Shown: piece by piece, positions 1-8,790 of the stretch
Numbering within the stretch: position 1 is the first letter of the stretch
Layout of the letters: each line of letters starts with the position of its first letter
Assembly (NCBI RefSeq): GCF_000964545.1
Contig: NZ_BBVD01000008.1
Span: forward strand, 248,001 to 312,000
Direction: 5' to 3'
Source: Comamonas thiooxydans
GTDB taxonomy: Bacteria > Pseudomonadota > Gammaproteobacteria > Burkholderiales > Burkholderiaceae_C
DNA: 64,000 nt
Position numbers and translations under genes: made by a program
The notes under the pieces: generated by a model
The model's input: the letters and a program-made list of their open reading frames with translations, nothing else
Databases searched by the model: none
What the model was told of the DNA's origin: nothing

Positions 1-1
1 G

Positions 2-1057
2 CCGCTGGCGGCCTCGGCACAATCCTCTGTGCAGGTCTATGGCGTGGTGGATATGGCCGTATCCAATTACCGCGGCGCTGGCGCAGGCTCGCGTCAGATG
101 CTGACCTCCAGCGGCAATCAGGCCAGCCGCCTGGGCTTCAAGGGCCGTGAAGATCTCGGCAGCGGTCTGGCCGCCGGCTTTGATCTGGAAGCGGGTCTCA
201 ATACCGACAACGGCACCGGCCAGGCCTCCAACACCAACAACCAGCCTTCGGGGGCAGGCAGCAGCAACGGTCTGAGCTTCAACCGCAAGGCCCTGGTCTA
301 TCTGCAGAGCAAGCAATGGGGCGAGGTACGTCTGGGCCGCGACTATGTGCCCGCCTTCTGGAACATGTTCAACTACGACCCCTTTCGCCTGGGCGTGGGC
401 ATGAGCCTGCATGTGCTGCACGGCACCACTGTGACGGGCTTTCGGGCATCGAACAGCATTGGCTACTTCTCGCCCGGCTGCTCCAGCTCCAGTTGCAAAG
501 GCCTGTTCTATCAGTTGATGACTGCATTCGGTGAAAACGATGCCGGCCCCAACCGCCAGGACGGCCGCGTCTATGGTGCACGCCTGGGCTATGGAGGCGA
601 GAACTGGGATGCAGCCGTCGCCATCACGTCCACCAAGAACCGTGCCGCCGACGATTACAGACAGATCAATGCCGCCGCATCCTACCTCTGGGAAGGCCAC
701 CGCCTCATGGTTCTGGCTGCCGATCACCGCACCGGCAACCGCCTGGCAGGTCTGGACAATGCCGACCATGTACGCTACTGGCAGCTGGGTGCCATCTGGA
801 AGGTCGGCAATGGCAATATCCCCATGAGCTTCATGCGCCTGAACCGCAATGACAACAGCGGCAGCAGCTCCAACAAGTACGCCGTGGGTTATGTGCACAA
901 CCTCTCCAAGCGCACCGCACTCTACGGCACCTATGCCTATGTAGACAACCGCGGCAGCATCAACCTGCCGGTGGCCACGGGCGCGCTGCAAGGCCCGATT
1001 CCAGTCGCAGGCGGCAATGCTTCAGGCTTTGACATCGGCATTCGCCACACGTTCTGA
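2..1057 (+). CDS. Gram-negative porin (partial, 5' end outside window)
   Basis: Outer-membrane general porin of the Omp32-like betaproteobacterial family, forming a trimeric beta-barrel for diffusion of small, often anionic, solutes. The reading frame is open to the window edge. The first visible residues (LAASAQSSVQVYGVVD) are the end of a signal peptide, its cleavage region and the first barrel strand, so the true start is upstream. The 351 visible residues include the loop-rich pattern of porins (SRLGFKGREDLGSGLAAGFDLEAG) and end in RHTF, the C-terminal aromatic signal read by the BAM complex. A strong hairpin terminator follows about 75 bases downstream, so it is probably monocistronic. 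Confidence 0.93.
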   Translation, partial: PLAASAQSSVQVYGVVDMAVSNYRGAGAGSRQMLTSSGNQASRLGFKGREDLGSGLAAGFDLEAGLNTDNGTGQASNTNNQPSGAGSSNGLSFNRKALVYLQSKQWGEVRLGRDYVPAFWNMFNYDPFRLGVGMSLHVLHGTTVTGFRASNSIGYFSPGCSSSSCKGLFYQLMTAFGENDAGPNRQDGRVYGARLGYGGENWDAAVAITSTKNRAADDYRQINAAASYLWEGHRLMVLAADHRTGNRLAGLDNADHVRYWQLGAIWKVGNGNIPMSFMRLNRNDNSGSSSNKYAVGYVHNLSKRTALYGTYAYVDNRGSINLPVATGALQGPIPVAGGNASGFDIGIRHTF

Positions 1058-1134
1058 GTCCAACCCATGGCAACCGGCGCCTGCCGGTTGCCGGTTGCCG
1101 GCCAGAGGACATCAATCCTGAAACCATAGAAGAA

Positions 1135-1164
1135 GGCCCGCAGAGAAAATCTGCGGGCCTTTTT
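1135..1164 (+). terminator. Rho-independent terminator of the porin gene
   Basis: A perfect 10-bp stem (GGCCCGCAGA pairing with TCTGCGGGCC), a 5-base loop and five T residues. It lies between the porin stop and the convergent Rieske gene. Confidence 0.9.
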
Positions 1165-1191
1165 CAGCGCACATCGGCGCTCGATGGAGTA

Positions 1192-1542
1192 TCAGCAGTT
1201 GTCAGGCGGTTTGAGCCAGAGCAGTCCCTCTCTGACAAGAACTTCGTAGAGAGGAATCGTCATCTGCGGCGATGCCGTGCACTTGCCGCTGCGGATATCG
1301 AACTTGAGTCCATGCGCGGGGCAGCTCAGCACATGGGCATCGCAATTGCCGCCGGCCATGGAGGCACCCGCATGCGGGCAGCTGTTCTCCAAGGCATAGA
1401 ACTCGCCTTCGACATTCAGCAGCAAGATGCTCTGGCCACCAGGCGTGAAGACCAGCTTTCGCCCGCCAGGCGGCAAGTCCCGCACGACACCGGCGGCCAG
1501 CAATGCGGTATCAGGCGAAGATGCTGTCGGCAACACGGGCAT
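1192..1542 (-). CDS. Rieske [2Fe-2S] domain protein
   Basis: Small soluble ferredoxin-like Rieske protein of 116 residues. The cluster ligands are visible as C55-P-H57 and C74-P-A-H77, the two-Cys two-His arrangement of Rieske centres. There is no transmembrane segment, so this resembles the free-standing ferredoxin components of oxygenases or NirD-like proteins more than bc1 subunits. Its start lies inside the end of the upstream FrnE-like gene (32-base overlap, same strand), which indicates co-translation with that gene. No oxygenase subunit is nearby, so the electron-transfer partner is unknown. Confidence 0.88.
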   Translation of the reverse strand: MPVLPTASSPDTALLAAGVVRDLPPGGRKLVFTPGGQSILLLNVEGEFYALENSCPHAGASMAGGNCDAHVLSCPAHGLKFDIRSGKCTASPQMTIPLYEVLVREGLLWLKPPDNC

Positions 1543-2167
1543 GCTCCATGGCGCGCAGCAGCTCCGCGGGCGCCACAGCGCCCGTCACCTGCAGACGCTG
1601 GTTGAACACCATATGCGGCACGCCGCCGGCGTGGCCCGCCTCGCTTTGGTAGCGCAGTGCATCAAAGCGGGAAGGATTCCAGTCCAGTGCTGCCGAGTGC
1701 GCCAGTTGCTGCAGCACCATGACCGAGCCTATATCGCGGCCCTGCACAAAGTAAGCGGCAAAGATGGACTCCACAAAGCGGATCATGGATTCGCCATCGA
1801 GCAGAGTCTGGGCGTAGTTGACCAACGCACAAACCAGGCGCGTGCTGGGGAAGGTTTCAATCAGCGCATGATTGATCTGCAGGCCCGCCGCGTGGGCCGC
1901 CGAACGCACCTGGGCACGGCGAACCTCCACGGCCCTGGGACCGCCCAGCCTGGCTTCGTAGAAGGCCTGGTAAGGCACTCCATGCTCCGGGATCTGGGGC
2001 AGCAAAGTGTCTGCATGCCAATGGATTGCAAGCTGCTGGTCGGGATATCTGGCCAGCAGCATCTCACGGGCAGCCAGCAGATTGCGCAGACCGATCCAGC
2101 ACCAGGGGCAGATCAGGTCCAGCGAAAAGTCGACCTGCAATGTTGTTGCAGCAGAGCTTTGAGTCAT
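1511..2167 (-). CDS. DsbA-family oxidoreductase, FrnE-like
   Basis: Thioredoxin-fold protein of 218 residues related to FrnE and 2-hydroxychromene-2-carboxylate isomerases. The CxxC site is C20-P-W-C23 right after the first beta strand (DFSLDLICPWCW), and the rest is the helical insertion typical of the DsbA fold. There is no signal peptide, so it acts in the cytoplasm as a thiol oxidoreductase. The ATG at 2167 is preferred over an upstream TTG because an AAGGAAA ribosome site precedes it. The gene overlaps the Rieske gene downstream, a pairing that suggests a shared redox role. Confidence 0.88.
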   Translation of the reverse strand: MTQSSAATTLQVDFSLDLICPWCWIGLRNLLAAREMLLARYPDQQLAIHWHADTLLPQIPEHGVPYQAFYEARLGGPRAVEVRRAQVRSAAHAAGLQINHALIETFPSTRLVCALVNYAQTLLDGESMIRFVESIFAAYFVQGRDIGSVMVLQQLAHSAALDWNPSRFDALRYQSEAGHAGGVPHMVFNQRLQVTGAVAPAELLRAMEHARVADSIFA

Positions 2168-2258
2168 GGCATTTATTTCCTTGGGCAATCACCGGGGTTG
2201 ATGCAAAAAGGGCTGAATGGCTCAGCCCTTTTCATACCGACCTGCTGCCTTCGATATC

Positions 2259-3239
2259 TCAGAGCGTGAAGATGGCCGATCCCACAATCTTGCGGGCTTC
2301 CAGATCGCGGTGAGCCTGCACGGCGTCTTCCAGCACATAGCGCTTGCTGATGTCCACCTTGATACGACCTTCGGCCACATGGGCGAACAGCTCGTTGGCC
2401 AGCTCTGCACGCTCCGCGGGGTCGGCGATGTAATGCGCCGATGCAGGACGGGTCAGGAAGAGCGAGCCCTTGCCGGCCAGAATCTGCGGGTTGAATGGCG
2501 CTATGGAGCCCGAAGCCGTACCCAGACAGACCATCAGCCCGCGCACCTTCAGGCTGTTGAGCGAGCCCTCGAAAGTGTCCTTGCCCACGCTGTCAAAGAC
2601 GGCATTCACGCCCACGCCGTCCGTCAGCTCACGCACGCGCTTGGCCACGTCCTCATGGCTGTAGTTGATGGTGTGAACGCAGCCGTTGGCCTTGGCCACT
2701 TCGGCCTTGGCATCGCTGGAGACTGTGCCGATCACGTTCAGGCCTTCCAGCTTTGCCCACTGCGACACCAGCAGACCCACACCACCGGCTGCAGCATGCA
2801 GCAAGATGGTGTCGCCCTTCTTGAAGTCCCAGATGCGGCGCATCAGGTAAGCCGCCGTCAGTCCACGCATGGTGATGGCTGCTGCGGTTTCAAAGCTGAT
2901 GTTGTCAGGCAGACGGATCAGGGGGGCTGCAGAAATCAGGCGCTCCGTGGCGTAAGCGCCGATGGTGTTAAGTGCACCGGTATAGGTCACGCGATCGCCG
3001 ACCTTGAAATCCGTCACGCCGTCGCCCACGGCCGTGATCGTGCCGCAAGCCTCGCTGCCCACGCCCGCGGGCAAAGGAGCGGGATACAGACCGGAGCGGA
3101 AATAGGTATCGGCAAAGTTCAAGGCCACAGCGCCTTGCTTGAGGCGGACCTGACCTGGACCGGGTTGGCCGACTTCAATGTCTTCCTGTCGCAACACCTC
3201 GGGGCCGCCAACTTCGTGATAACGGATTACTTTAGCCAT
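2259..3239 (-). CDS. qorA: NADPH:quinone oxidoreductase (zinc-free MDR family)
   Basis: 326-residue member of the medium-chain dehydrogenase/reductase superfamily, quinone oxidoreductase branch. It reduces quinones or enones with NADPH. The N-terminal GroES-like half has no zinc ligands, and the Rossmann half shows the nucleotide loop HAAAGGVGLLVSQWAK followed by GTVSSDAK. Length is that of E. coli QorA. A GGGAGT ribosome site lies just before the ATG. It is transcribed toward the FrnE-Rieske pair with 91 bases between, so it may be the first gene of that transcript. Confidence 0.92.
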   Translation of the reverse strand: MAKVIRYHEVGGPEVLRQEDIEVGQPGPGQVRLKQGAVALNFADTYFRSGLYPAPLPAGVGSEACGTITAVGDGVTDFKVGDRVTYTGALNTIGAYATERLISAAPLIRLPDNISFETAAAITMRGLTAAYLMRRIWDFKKGDTILLHAAAGGVGLLVSQWAKLEGLNVIGTVSSDAKAEVAKANGCVHTINYSHEDVAKRVRELTDGVGVNAVFDSVGKDTFEGSLNSLKVRGLMVCLGTASGSIAPFNPQILAGKGSLFLTRPASAHYIADPAERAELANELFAHVAEGRIKVDISKRYVLEDAVQAHRDLEARKIVGSAIFTL

Positions 3240-3733
3240 ACAAACTCCCAGTCAGATACCAATCGAAAGGTGATGCAGCACACTGCCTCACCTCGAACAG
3301 AAGCAATACGAATCAATACGAATCAATGACTTAGGTCATATCCCCGGTATTCTTCCATTCAGACTGGACTGAATTTATGGGAATTCTTCTCCAGGACATT
3401 TCCCGAGAACGCCGCTCTCTTGTCTTTACGCGACATCACGGGTAAACACCAGGAAAGAAAAGTTTACTTAGAAGTTTCTATTTAATTGAAAGCTTGCCGC
3501 AAGCGTTGGCCACCATATTGCGCGTCTGCGACTGCGGCAAGCCCGTCACAGCCTCTAGAATCATTCCGTTTACGTAAACGTCAAACCAATGCGAGGGCCT
3601 GACATTCTTGCCAGGCGCCGGACATGAAGTCGAGGGAAGCCCCTGCCATCCGTGGCTGGCAACATCCCCAACAATCCAAGGCACAAACCAGGTCTGGCAG
3701 CCAGCCGGGCCAGCATTCAAGGAAACAGAGACG
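3240..3733. promoter_or_regulatory. Divergent promoter region between qorA and the acyl-CoA dehydrogenase gene
   Basis: 494 bases without a convincing gene, AT-richer than the flanks, particularly around 3300-3480. It must hold promoters for both divergent genes. The only clear site I see is the palindrome at 3569-3584 described separately. Confidence 0.6.
3569..3584 (+). promoter_or_regulatory. LiuR-like (MerR family) operator candidate
   Basis: TTTACGTAAACGTCAA, containing the perfect 10-bp palindrome TTTACGTAAA. It resembles the ACGTnnACGT-type sites described for LiuR, the MerR-family regulator of branched-chain amino-acid and acyl-CoA catabolism in proteobacteria. It sits 150 bases before the acyl-CoA dehydrogenase start, a fitting target. 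The match is from memory of the motif class, not from a scan. Confidence 0.5.
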
Positions 3734-5524
3734 ATGACCTACAAAGCGCCCATCAAAGACATGCTGTTCGACATGGAGCATCTGGCCCAGATCGAGCAGG
3801 TCGCCCAGATTCCCGGCTTTGAAGATGCGGGGCTGGAAACCGCGCAGGCCGTTCTCGAAGAATGCGCCAAGCTCTGCGAAGGCGTGGTCGCCCCCCTGAA
3901 TGTTCCCGGCGACCTCAATCCCTCGTCCTTCAAGGATGGTGTGGTCACCACCACGCCCGGCTTTGCCGATGCCTTCAAGCAGTACGCCGAAGGCGGCTGG
4001 CAGGGTCTGCAGCATCCTGCCGACTTTGGCGGCCAGGGCCTGCCCAAGACCATTGGTGCGGCCTGTATCGAGATGCTCAACAGCGCCAACCTGAGCTTTG
4101 CGCTGTGCCCGCTGCTGACCGACGGCGCCATCGAGGCGCTGCTGACTGCGGGCAGCGACGAGCTCAAGTCCACCTACCTGGAAAAGCTGGTCACCGGCGA
4201 GTGGACCGGCACCATGAACCTGACCGAGCCCCAGGCCGGCTCCGACCTGGCCCTGGTGCGCACCAGGGCCGAGCCTCAGGGCGACGGCAGCTACAAGGTC
4301 TTCGGCACCAAGATCTTCATCACCTATGGTGAGCACGATATGGCGGACAACATCGTCCACCTGGTGCTGGCCCGCGTGGCGGGGGCGCCCGAAGGCGTAA
4401 AGGGGATCAGCCTGTTCGTCGTGCCCAAGTTCCTGGTGAACCAGGACGGCTCTTTGGGCAAGCGCAACGATGTGCACTGCGTCAGCATCGAGCACAAGAT
4501 GGGCATCAAGGCCTCGCCCACGGCCGTGCTGCAATTTGGCGACAACGGAGGAGCCATCGGCTACCTCGTGGGCGAGGAAAACCGCGGCCTCGAATACATG
4601 TTCATCATGATGAACGCAGCGCGCTATGCCGTGGGCCTGCAGGGCCTGGCCGTGGCCGAGCGGTCCTACCAGCACGCCGTGGCCTACGCCAAGGAACGCG
4701 TGCAAAGCCGCCCCGTCGACGGCTCGGTCAAGGCCAGCGCCACCATCATCCACCACCCCGATGTGCGCCGCATGCTGATGACCATGCGTGCCAGCAACGA
4801 GGGCTGCCGCGCCATGGCAACCGCCGCCGCTGCCGCCTACGATGCCGCCCACCACCATCCGGACGCCGAAGTGCGTCAGGCCAACCAGACCTTCTATGAA
4901 TTCATGGTGCCCCTGGTCAAGGGCTACAGCACCGAAATGAGTCTGGAAGTCACCAGCCTGGGCGTGCAGGTGCATGGCGGCATGGGCTTTATCGAGGAAA
5001 CCGGCGCCGCCCAGTACTACCGCGACGCCAAGATCCTGACCATCTATGAGGGCACGACTGCCATCCAGGCCAATGACCTGGTCGGCCGCAAGACCGCGCG
5101 TGATGGCGGCCAGACCGCCAAGGCCATTGCCGCCCAGATCGAAAAGACCGAGGCGGCTCTCATTGCCAGCGGCACCGATGCGGCCAAGGCAGTCGCGAGG
5201 AATCTGGCCCAGGCCCGTCAGGCCTTTGTGCAGGTGGTGGACTTCATCGTGGCCAAGGCCAAGGCCGACCCCAATGCCGCTTATGCCGGCAGCGTCCCCT
5301 ATCTGATGCTCACCGGCAACCTGGTCGCCGGCTGGCAGCTGGGCCGCTCGGTGCTGGCCGCGCAGGAGCTGCTGGCCAAGGGCCAGGACACGGCCTTCAT
5401 GCAGGCCAAGCTGGCCACGGCACAGTTCTATGCCGAACATATCCTGACCCGCGTGCCCGGCCAGGCCGATGCCGTGATCAACGGTGCGGCCAGCGTGATG
5501 GCATTGCCCATGGAACTGTTCTGA
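3734..5524 (+). CDS. Acyl-CoA dehydrogenase, large (596 aa) type
   Basis: FAD-dependent enzyme introducing an alpha,beta double bond in an acyl-CoA, passing electrons to ETF. At 596 residues it belongs to the longer group with an N-terminal helical extension and an extra C-terminal domain (DmdC/AcdA-like), used for medium- or long-chain and methylthio-acyl-CoAs. Family signatures include MNLTEPQAGSDLALVRTRA (FAD/acyl binding) and IYEGTTAIQANDLVGRK, where the Glu fits the catalytic base position. The ATG at 3734 follows an AAGGA site; upstream in-frame sequence looks non-coding. A hairpin terminator lies directly downstream, so it is probably transcribed alone. Exact chain-length specificity cannot be read. 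Confidence 0.93.
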   Translation: MTYKAPIKDMLFDMEHLAQIEQVAQIPGFEDAGLETAQAVLEECAKLCEGVVAPLNVPGDLNPSSFKDGVVTTTPGFADAFKQYAEGGWQGLQHPADFGGQGLPKTIGAACIEMLNSANLSFALCPLLTDGAIEALLTAGSDELKSTYLEKLVTGEWTGTMNLTEPQAGSDLALVRTRAEPQGDGSYKVFGTKIFITYGEHDMADNIVHLVLARVAGAPEGVKGISLFVVPKFLVNQDGSLGKRNDVHCVSIEHKMGIKASPTAVLQFGDNGGAIGYLVGEENRGLEYMFIMMNAARYAVGLQGLAVAERSYQHAVAYAKERVQSRPVDGSVKASATIIHHPDVRRMLMTMRASNEGCRAMATAAAAAYDAAHHHPDAEVRQANQTFYEFMVPLVKGYSTEMSLEVTSLGVQVHGGMGFIEETGAAQYYRDAKILTIYEGTTAIQANDLVGRKTARDGGQTAKAIAAQIEKTEAALIASGTDAAKAVARNLAQARQAFVQVVDFIVAKAKADPNAAYAGSVPYLMLTGNLVAGWQLGRSVLAAQELLAKGQDTAFMQAKLATAQFYAEHILTRVPGQADAVINGAASVMALPMELF

Positions 5525-5969
5525 TCTTGCACCTGACGGCGGGGCGATAACGCCCTGCCTCATCATGAAATGCATGGAAATAGCGGCTAACGCTTATGGA
5601 TAAAGCGCTAGCCGCTATTTTTTTGAATCCCTAGAACACATCTGCCAGGACTTACGCAAACAAGATTGCAGCGACGGCCTGCCTCATGCAGCAGTCATCC
5701 TGCCTGAACCCGTTCCATGCCATCCTCATTGCTTTTCACCGGGATTATGACGCGGATGTACAAACCCTCAGTCAGGCCTCGTGGTCATTTAGATTCGCAG
5801 GAATTTTCCATTTAATTCGTAGGCGTCGCCTAACGTCCCACACTCCTGCTACTTGAAAATGCCAAATGAAAGCAAATCAGTTTGGAGAAGTTGAGCAACA
5901 AATTACTTTGAGCATTGTCTAAATTCGGAAAACGATTTCCAAATCAAATGACGCTGAATGCACTCTCAC
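5525..5969. other. Intergenic region downstream of two convergent genes
   Basis: 445 bases between convergent genes. The first 100 hold a terminator-forming copy of the dispersed repeat. The rest (5640-5960) is AT-rich with no reading frame I can support. A palindrome GGAAAACGATTTCC at 5927-5940 has the shape of a LacI-family operator, but no gene starts beside it. Confidence 0.6.
5578..5624 (+). terminator. Terminator built from a dispersed repeat copy
   Basis: A 12-bp perfect stem (AAATAGCGGCTA with TAGCCGCTATTT), an inner CGCTT/AAGCG pairing and a 7-T run. It terminates the acyl-CoA dehydrogenase transcript and, being nearly symmetrical, could also act on the rng side. Its middle (TAACGCTTATGGATAAA) is shared with the repeat at 34181. 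Confidence 0.85.
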
Positions 5970-7457
5970 TCACAGCAGCACAATGTCGTATTGCTCCTGC
6001 GCCATAGCAGTCTCGGCCTGCAGCGAAATGGGCTTGCCGATGAAGTCCGAGAGGCTGGCCAGATGCTGGCTTTCCTCGTCGAGGAACATCTCCACCACTT
6101 TGGGCGATGCCACGACGCGGAACTCATGCGGGTTGAACTGGCGGGCTTCGCGCAGGATTTCACGCAGCACCTCGTAGCAGATGCTGCGCGCGGTCTTGAC
6201 GTTGCCCTTGCCGGAGCAGGCTTCACAGGGCTCGCACAGCATATGGGCCAGCGACTCGCGCGTACGCTTGCGCGTCATCTCCACCAGACCCAGCTGAGAG
6301 AAGCCTCCAGCCATGGTCTTGACGCGGTCGCGTGCCAGCTGGCGGCGGAATTCGGAGAGCACCTCGCCCTGGTGCTCCTCGCGCACCATGTCGATGAAGT
6401 CCACGATGACGATGCCGCCCAGATTGCGCAGGCGCAGCTGACGTGCAATGGCGTGCGCCGCTTCCAGGTTGGTCTTGAAGATGGTGTCGTCAAAATTGCG
6501 CGCACCGACATAGCCGCCGGTATTCACATCGATGGTGGTCAGGGCTTCGGTCTGATCGACGATCAGATAGCCGCCCGACTTCAGATCCACACGCCGCCCC
6601 AGCGCACGCGCGATTTCCTCGTCGATGTTGTAGAGGTCGAAAATCGGCCTCTCGCCCTTGTAAAGCGCCAGCTTGGGCACGGCCGCAGGCATGTATTCCT
6701 GGCCAAAGCTCTTGAGCAGCGCAAACTGCTCGCGCGAATCGATGCGAATGCTCTGGGTGTTCTCGCCGACCAGATCCCGCAGCACACGTTGCAGCAGGTT
6801 TAGATCCTGATGCAGCACCGACATGACAGGCAGCTTCTGCGCCGCATCCTTGATGCGCGCCCAGGTCTTGCGCAGATAGCGGATGTCATCGGCCAGCTCG
6901 GCATCGCTGGATTCCTCGCCATTGGTGCGCAGAATGAACCCGCCGCCACCGCCCCCCTCCTTGGTGCCGACCAGCTCCTGCAGACGGGCCCGCAAGGCGT
7001 CGCGCTCGTTCTGGGGAATTTTCTGGGAGATGCCGATATGGTCGTCCTGCGGCAGAAACACCAGCAGACGCCCGGCAATGCTGATCTGCGTGGACAGGCG
7101 CGCACCCTTGGTACCTATGGGGTCCTTGATGACCTGCACCATGATGGACTGCCCCTCGAATACCTGTTTTTCGATGGGCGTCAGCGGCTGGTCCTTGCGC
7201 GCGAACATCGGGGCTTCGCCATTTTCCTGACGCTGCCAGACATCGGCCACATGCAAAAAGGCCGCACGCTCCAGACCGATATCGATGAAGGCCGACTGCA
7301 TGCCTGGAAGCACACGCGAGACCTTGCCCAGATAGATGTTGCCGACGAGTCCCCGCTCCAGCGGACGCTCCATGTGCAGTTCCTGCACGGCGCCGTTTTC
7401 GACAATCGCCACCCGCGTTTCCTGCGGCGACCAGTTGATCAAAATATCTTGCTGCAT
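5970..7457 (-). CDS. rng: Ribonuclease G
   Basis: Endoribonuclease of the RNase E/G family, 495 residues, acting in 16S rRNA 5'-end maturation and mRNA decay. The N-terminal S1 domain (residues about 38-125, GLVGNIYLGKVSRVLPGMQSA) is followed by the DNase-I-like catalytic domain with metal-binding D310 (TIDVNTGG) and D353, and the zinc-link cysteines in CEPCEAC (408-414). It lacks the long C-terminal scaffold of RNase E. Odd detail: a run of six glycines near residue 170 not usual for the family. It is the last gene of the rsfS-rlmH-maf-rng run; E. coli also keeps maf (yhdE) next to rng. Confidence 0.96.
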   Translation of the reverse strand: MQQDILINWSPQETRVAIVENGAVQELHMERPLERGLVGNIYLGKVSRVLPGMQSAFIDIGLERAAFLHVADVWQRQENGEAPMFARKDQPLTPIEKQVFEGQSIMVQVIKDPIGTKGARLSTQISIAGRLLVFLPQDDHIGISQKIPQNERDALRARLQELVGTKEGGGGGGFILRTNGEESSDAELADDIRYLRKTWARIKDAAQKLPVMSVLHQDLNLLQRVLRDLVGENTQSIRIDSREQFALLKSFGQEYMPAAVPKLALYKGERPIFDLYNIDEEIARALGRRVDLKSGGYLIVDQTEALTTIDVNTGGYVGARNFDDTIFKTNLEAAHAIARQLRLRNLGGIVIVDFIDMVREEHQGEVLSEFRRQLARDRVKTMAGGFSQLGLVEMTRKRTRESLAHMLCEPCEACSGKGNVKTARSICYEVLREILREARQFNPHEFRVVASPKVVEMFLDEESQHLASLSDFIGKPISLQAETAMAQEQYDIVLL

Positions 7458-7597
7458 TGACTGTCGTTCTTTCTTTATATGTCCTGGCTTTTGCTGCGCC
7501 CAGTGTGCGACGCACGCATGGCTGGCGCAAGACAGCTGCCATGCAGACCTTCCCTTGGGGGAAGCCTCAAGAACAGAGTGTCGATTGCGCCAAAGGT

Positions 7598-8212
7598 TCA
7601 GAGCGGCCAGCCCAGCTGGCGCAAAAGCTCGGCAGTTTCGTAAACCGGCAGGCCCATGATGGCCGAATAGCTGCCGCGGATCTCTGCAATATGTGCGGCC
7701 GCCCTGCCCTGTATGCCATAGGCACCGGCCTTGCCCATGGGCTCACCCGTAAGCACATAGGCATCGATCTGCGCCTCGGTCATGGGCGCAAAGCGCACGG
7801 TGGACACCGACAAGGCCTGCAGACGCCGCACGCCGCTTTGCAGCGCCACGGCGGTCAGCACCTCATGTTCGGCCCCGGAGAGCAGACGCAGGATACGTCG
7901 CGCGTCTTCGGCATCGGCGGGCTTGCCCAGAATCTGCTTGCCCAGGGCCACGGTGGTGTCGGAGCACAGAATGGGCGCTACCGGCAAACCGCGCCGCGCA
8001 TGGCGGGCCACGGCCGCATCGAGCTTGCCGGCCGTCACGCGCTGCACATAGTCATGGGGGTCTTCCCCAGCCAGCTCGGCCTCTATGGCCTCGGCATCCT
8101 CGGCGATGTCGCCGGCTGCATTGGGCAGCAGCAATTCATGCGCCACCCCCAGCTGCTCGAGCAACTGACGACGGCGGGGACTTTGGGATGCAAGATAGAG
8201 AATGGGCGCCAT
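7598..8212 (-). CDS. maf: Maf-family nucleoside triphosphate pyrophosphatase
   Basis: 204-residue house-cleaning dNTP/NTP pyrophosphatase of the Maf family (dTTP/UTP-type by genomic position beside rng, as for YhdE). The N-terminal substrate motif LASQSPRRRQLLEQLG and the central SDTTVALG are diagnostic. The start codon at 8212 lies inside one arm of an 11-bp inverted repeat (8211-8221 with 8264-8274), so the translation start could be sequestered in a hairpin. It sits between rlmH and rng on the same strand. Confidence 0.94.
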   Translation of the reverse strand: MAPILYLASQSPRRRQLLEQLGVAHELLLPNAAGDIAEDAEAIEAELAGEDPHDYVQRVTAGKLDAAVARHARRGLPVAPILCSDTTVALGKQILGKPADAEDARRILRLLSGAEHEVLTAVALQSGVRRLQALSVSTVRFAPMTEAQIDAYVLTGEPMGKAGAYGIQGRAAAHIAEIRGSYSAIMGLPVYETAELLRQLGWPL

Positions 8213-8274
8213 GATTTTGATTAAAAATGGCCTCTAGCGCCCATATATAAAGCGCAATAGGCTATCAAAATCAT
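8211..8274 (-). repeat. Dispersed repeat copy forming a hairpin over the maf start
   Basis: ATGATTTTGAT at 8211-8221 pairs perfectly with ATCAAAATCAT at 8264-8274; between them GCCT/AGGC and GCGC/GCGC segments can also pair. The left arm contains the maf start codon. The inner segment (CTCTAGCGC, GGCTATCAAAA) matches the dispersed repeat family of this window. Confidence 0.75.
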
Positions 8275-8322
8275 AGTATCACGCACTGCGCGAAATTGCA
8301 CGCAGAGTCCGATCACAAGCGC

Positions 8323-8790
8323 TTATTCGCGATGGTAGGGATGGCCGGCATTGACCGACCAGGCGCGGTAGAGCTGCTCGATCAGCAGCACGCGCACCAT
8401 GGCATGCGGCAGGGTCAGATCGGAGAGGCGGATGCGCTCGTGTGCCGCTGCCTTGAACTCGGGGTCCAGCCCGTCGGGGCCGCCGATGACCAGGGCCACA
8501 TCATCGCTCTCGAGCTGCCAGCCCTTGAGACGCTGGGCCAGCGCCTTGGTGGTCAGATTCGTGCCGCGCTCGTCGAGCACCACGATGCGGGTGCCTCTGG
8601 GAATGGCGGCTTCGATACGCTTGCGCTCTGCCGCATACAGGGTCTCCAGCGTCTTGGAGCCGCGCGGCTCGGTCTTGACGGCCTTGAGTTCGACCTTGAG
8701 TTCGGGCGGAAAGCGCTTGGCGTAATCGTCGTAGGCCGTCTGCGCCCAGTCGGGCACATGCAGGCCTACAGCCACGATGGTCAGCTTCAT
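8323..8790 (-). CDS. rlmH: 23S rRNA (pseudouridine1915-N3)-methyltransferase
   Basis: 155-residue SPOUT-class methyltransferase that methylates pseudouridine 1915 in helix 69 of 23S rRNA using SAM. Length and motifs match the family: VVLDERG in the middle, LVIGGPDGLDPE at the SAM-binding knot, and the conserved C-terminal AGHPYHRE. The stop of rsfS abuts its start (8791/8790), showing tight translational coupling; the rsfS-rlmH pair is conserved across bacteria. Confidence 0.97.
   Translation of the reverse strand: MKLTIVAVGLHVPDWAQTAYDDYAKRFPPELKVELKAVKTEPRGSKTLETLYAAERKRIEAAIPRGTRIVVLDERGTNLTTKALAQRLKGWQLESDDVALVIGGPDGLDPEFKAAAHERIRLSDLTLPHAMVRVLLIEQLYRAWSVNAGHPYHRE

Noticed and set aside
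3581..5575. A 664-codon minus-strand frame opposite the acyl-CoA dehydrogenase
   Set aside because: Fully antisense to a clear enzyme gene, compositionally biased, no motifs.
5927..5940. LacI-type palindrome GGAAAACGATTTCC
   Set aside because: No gene starts nearby; it lies between convergent gene ends, so a regulatory role is unsupported.
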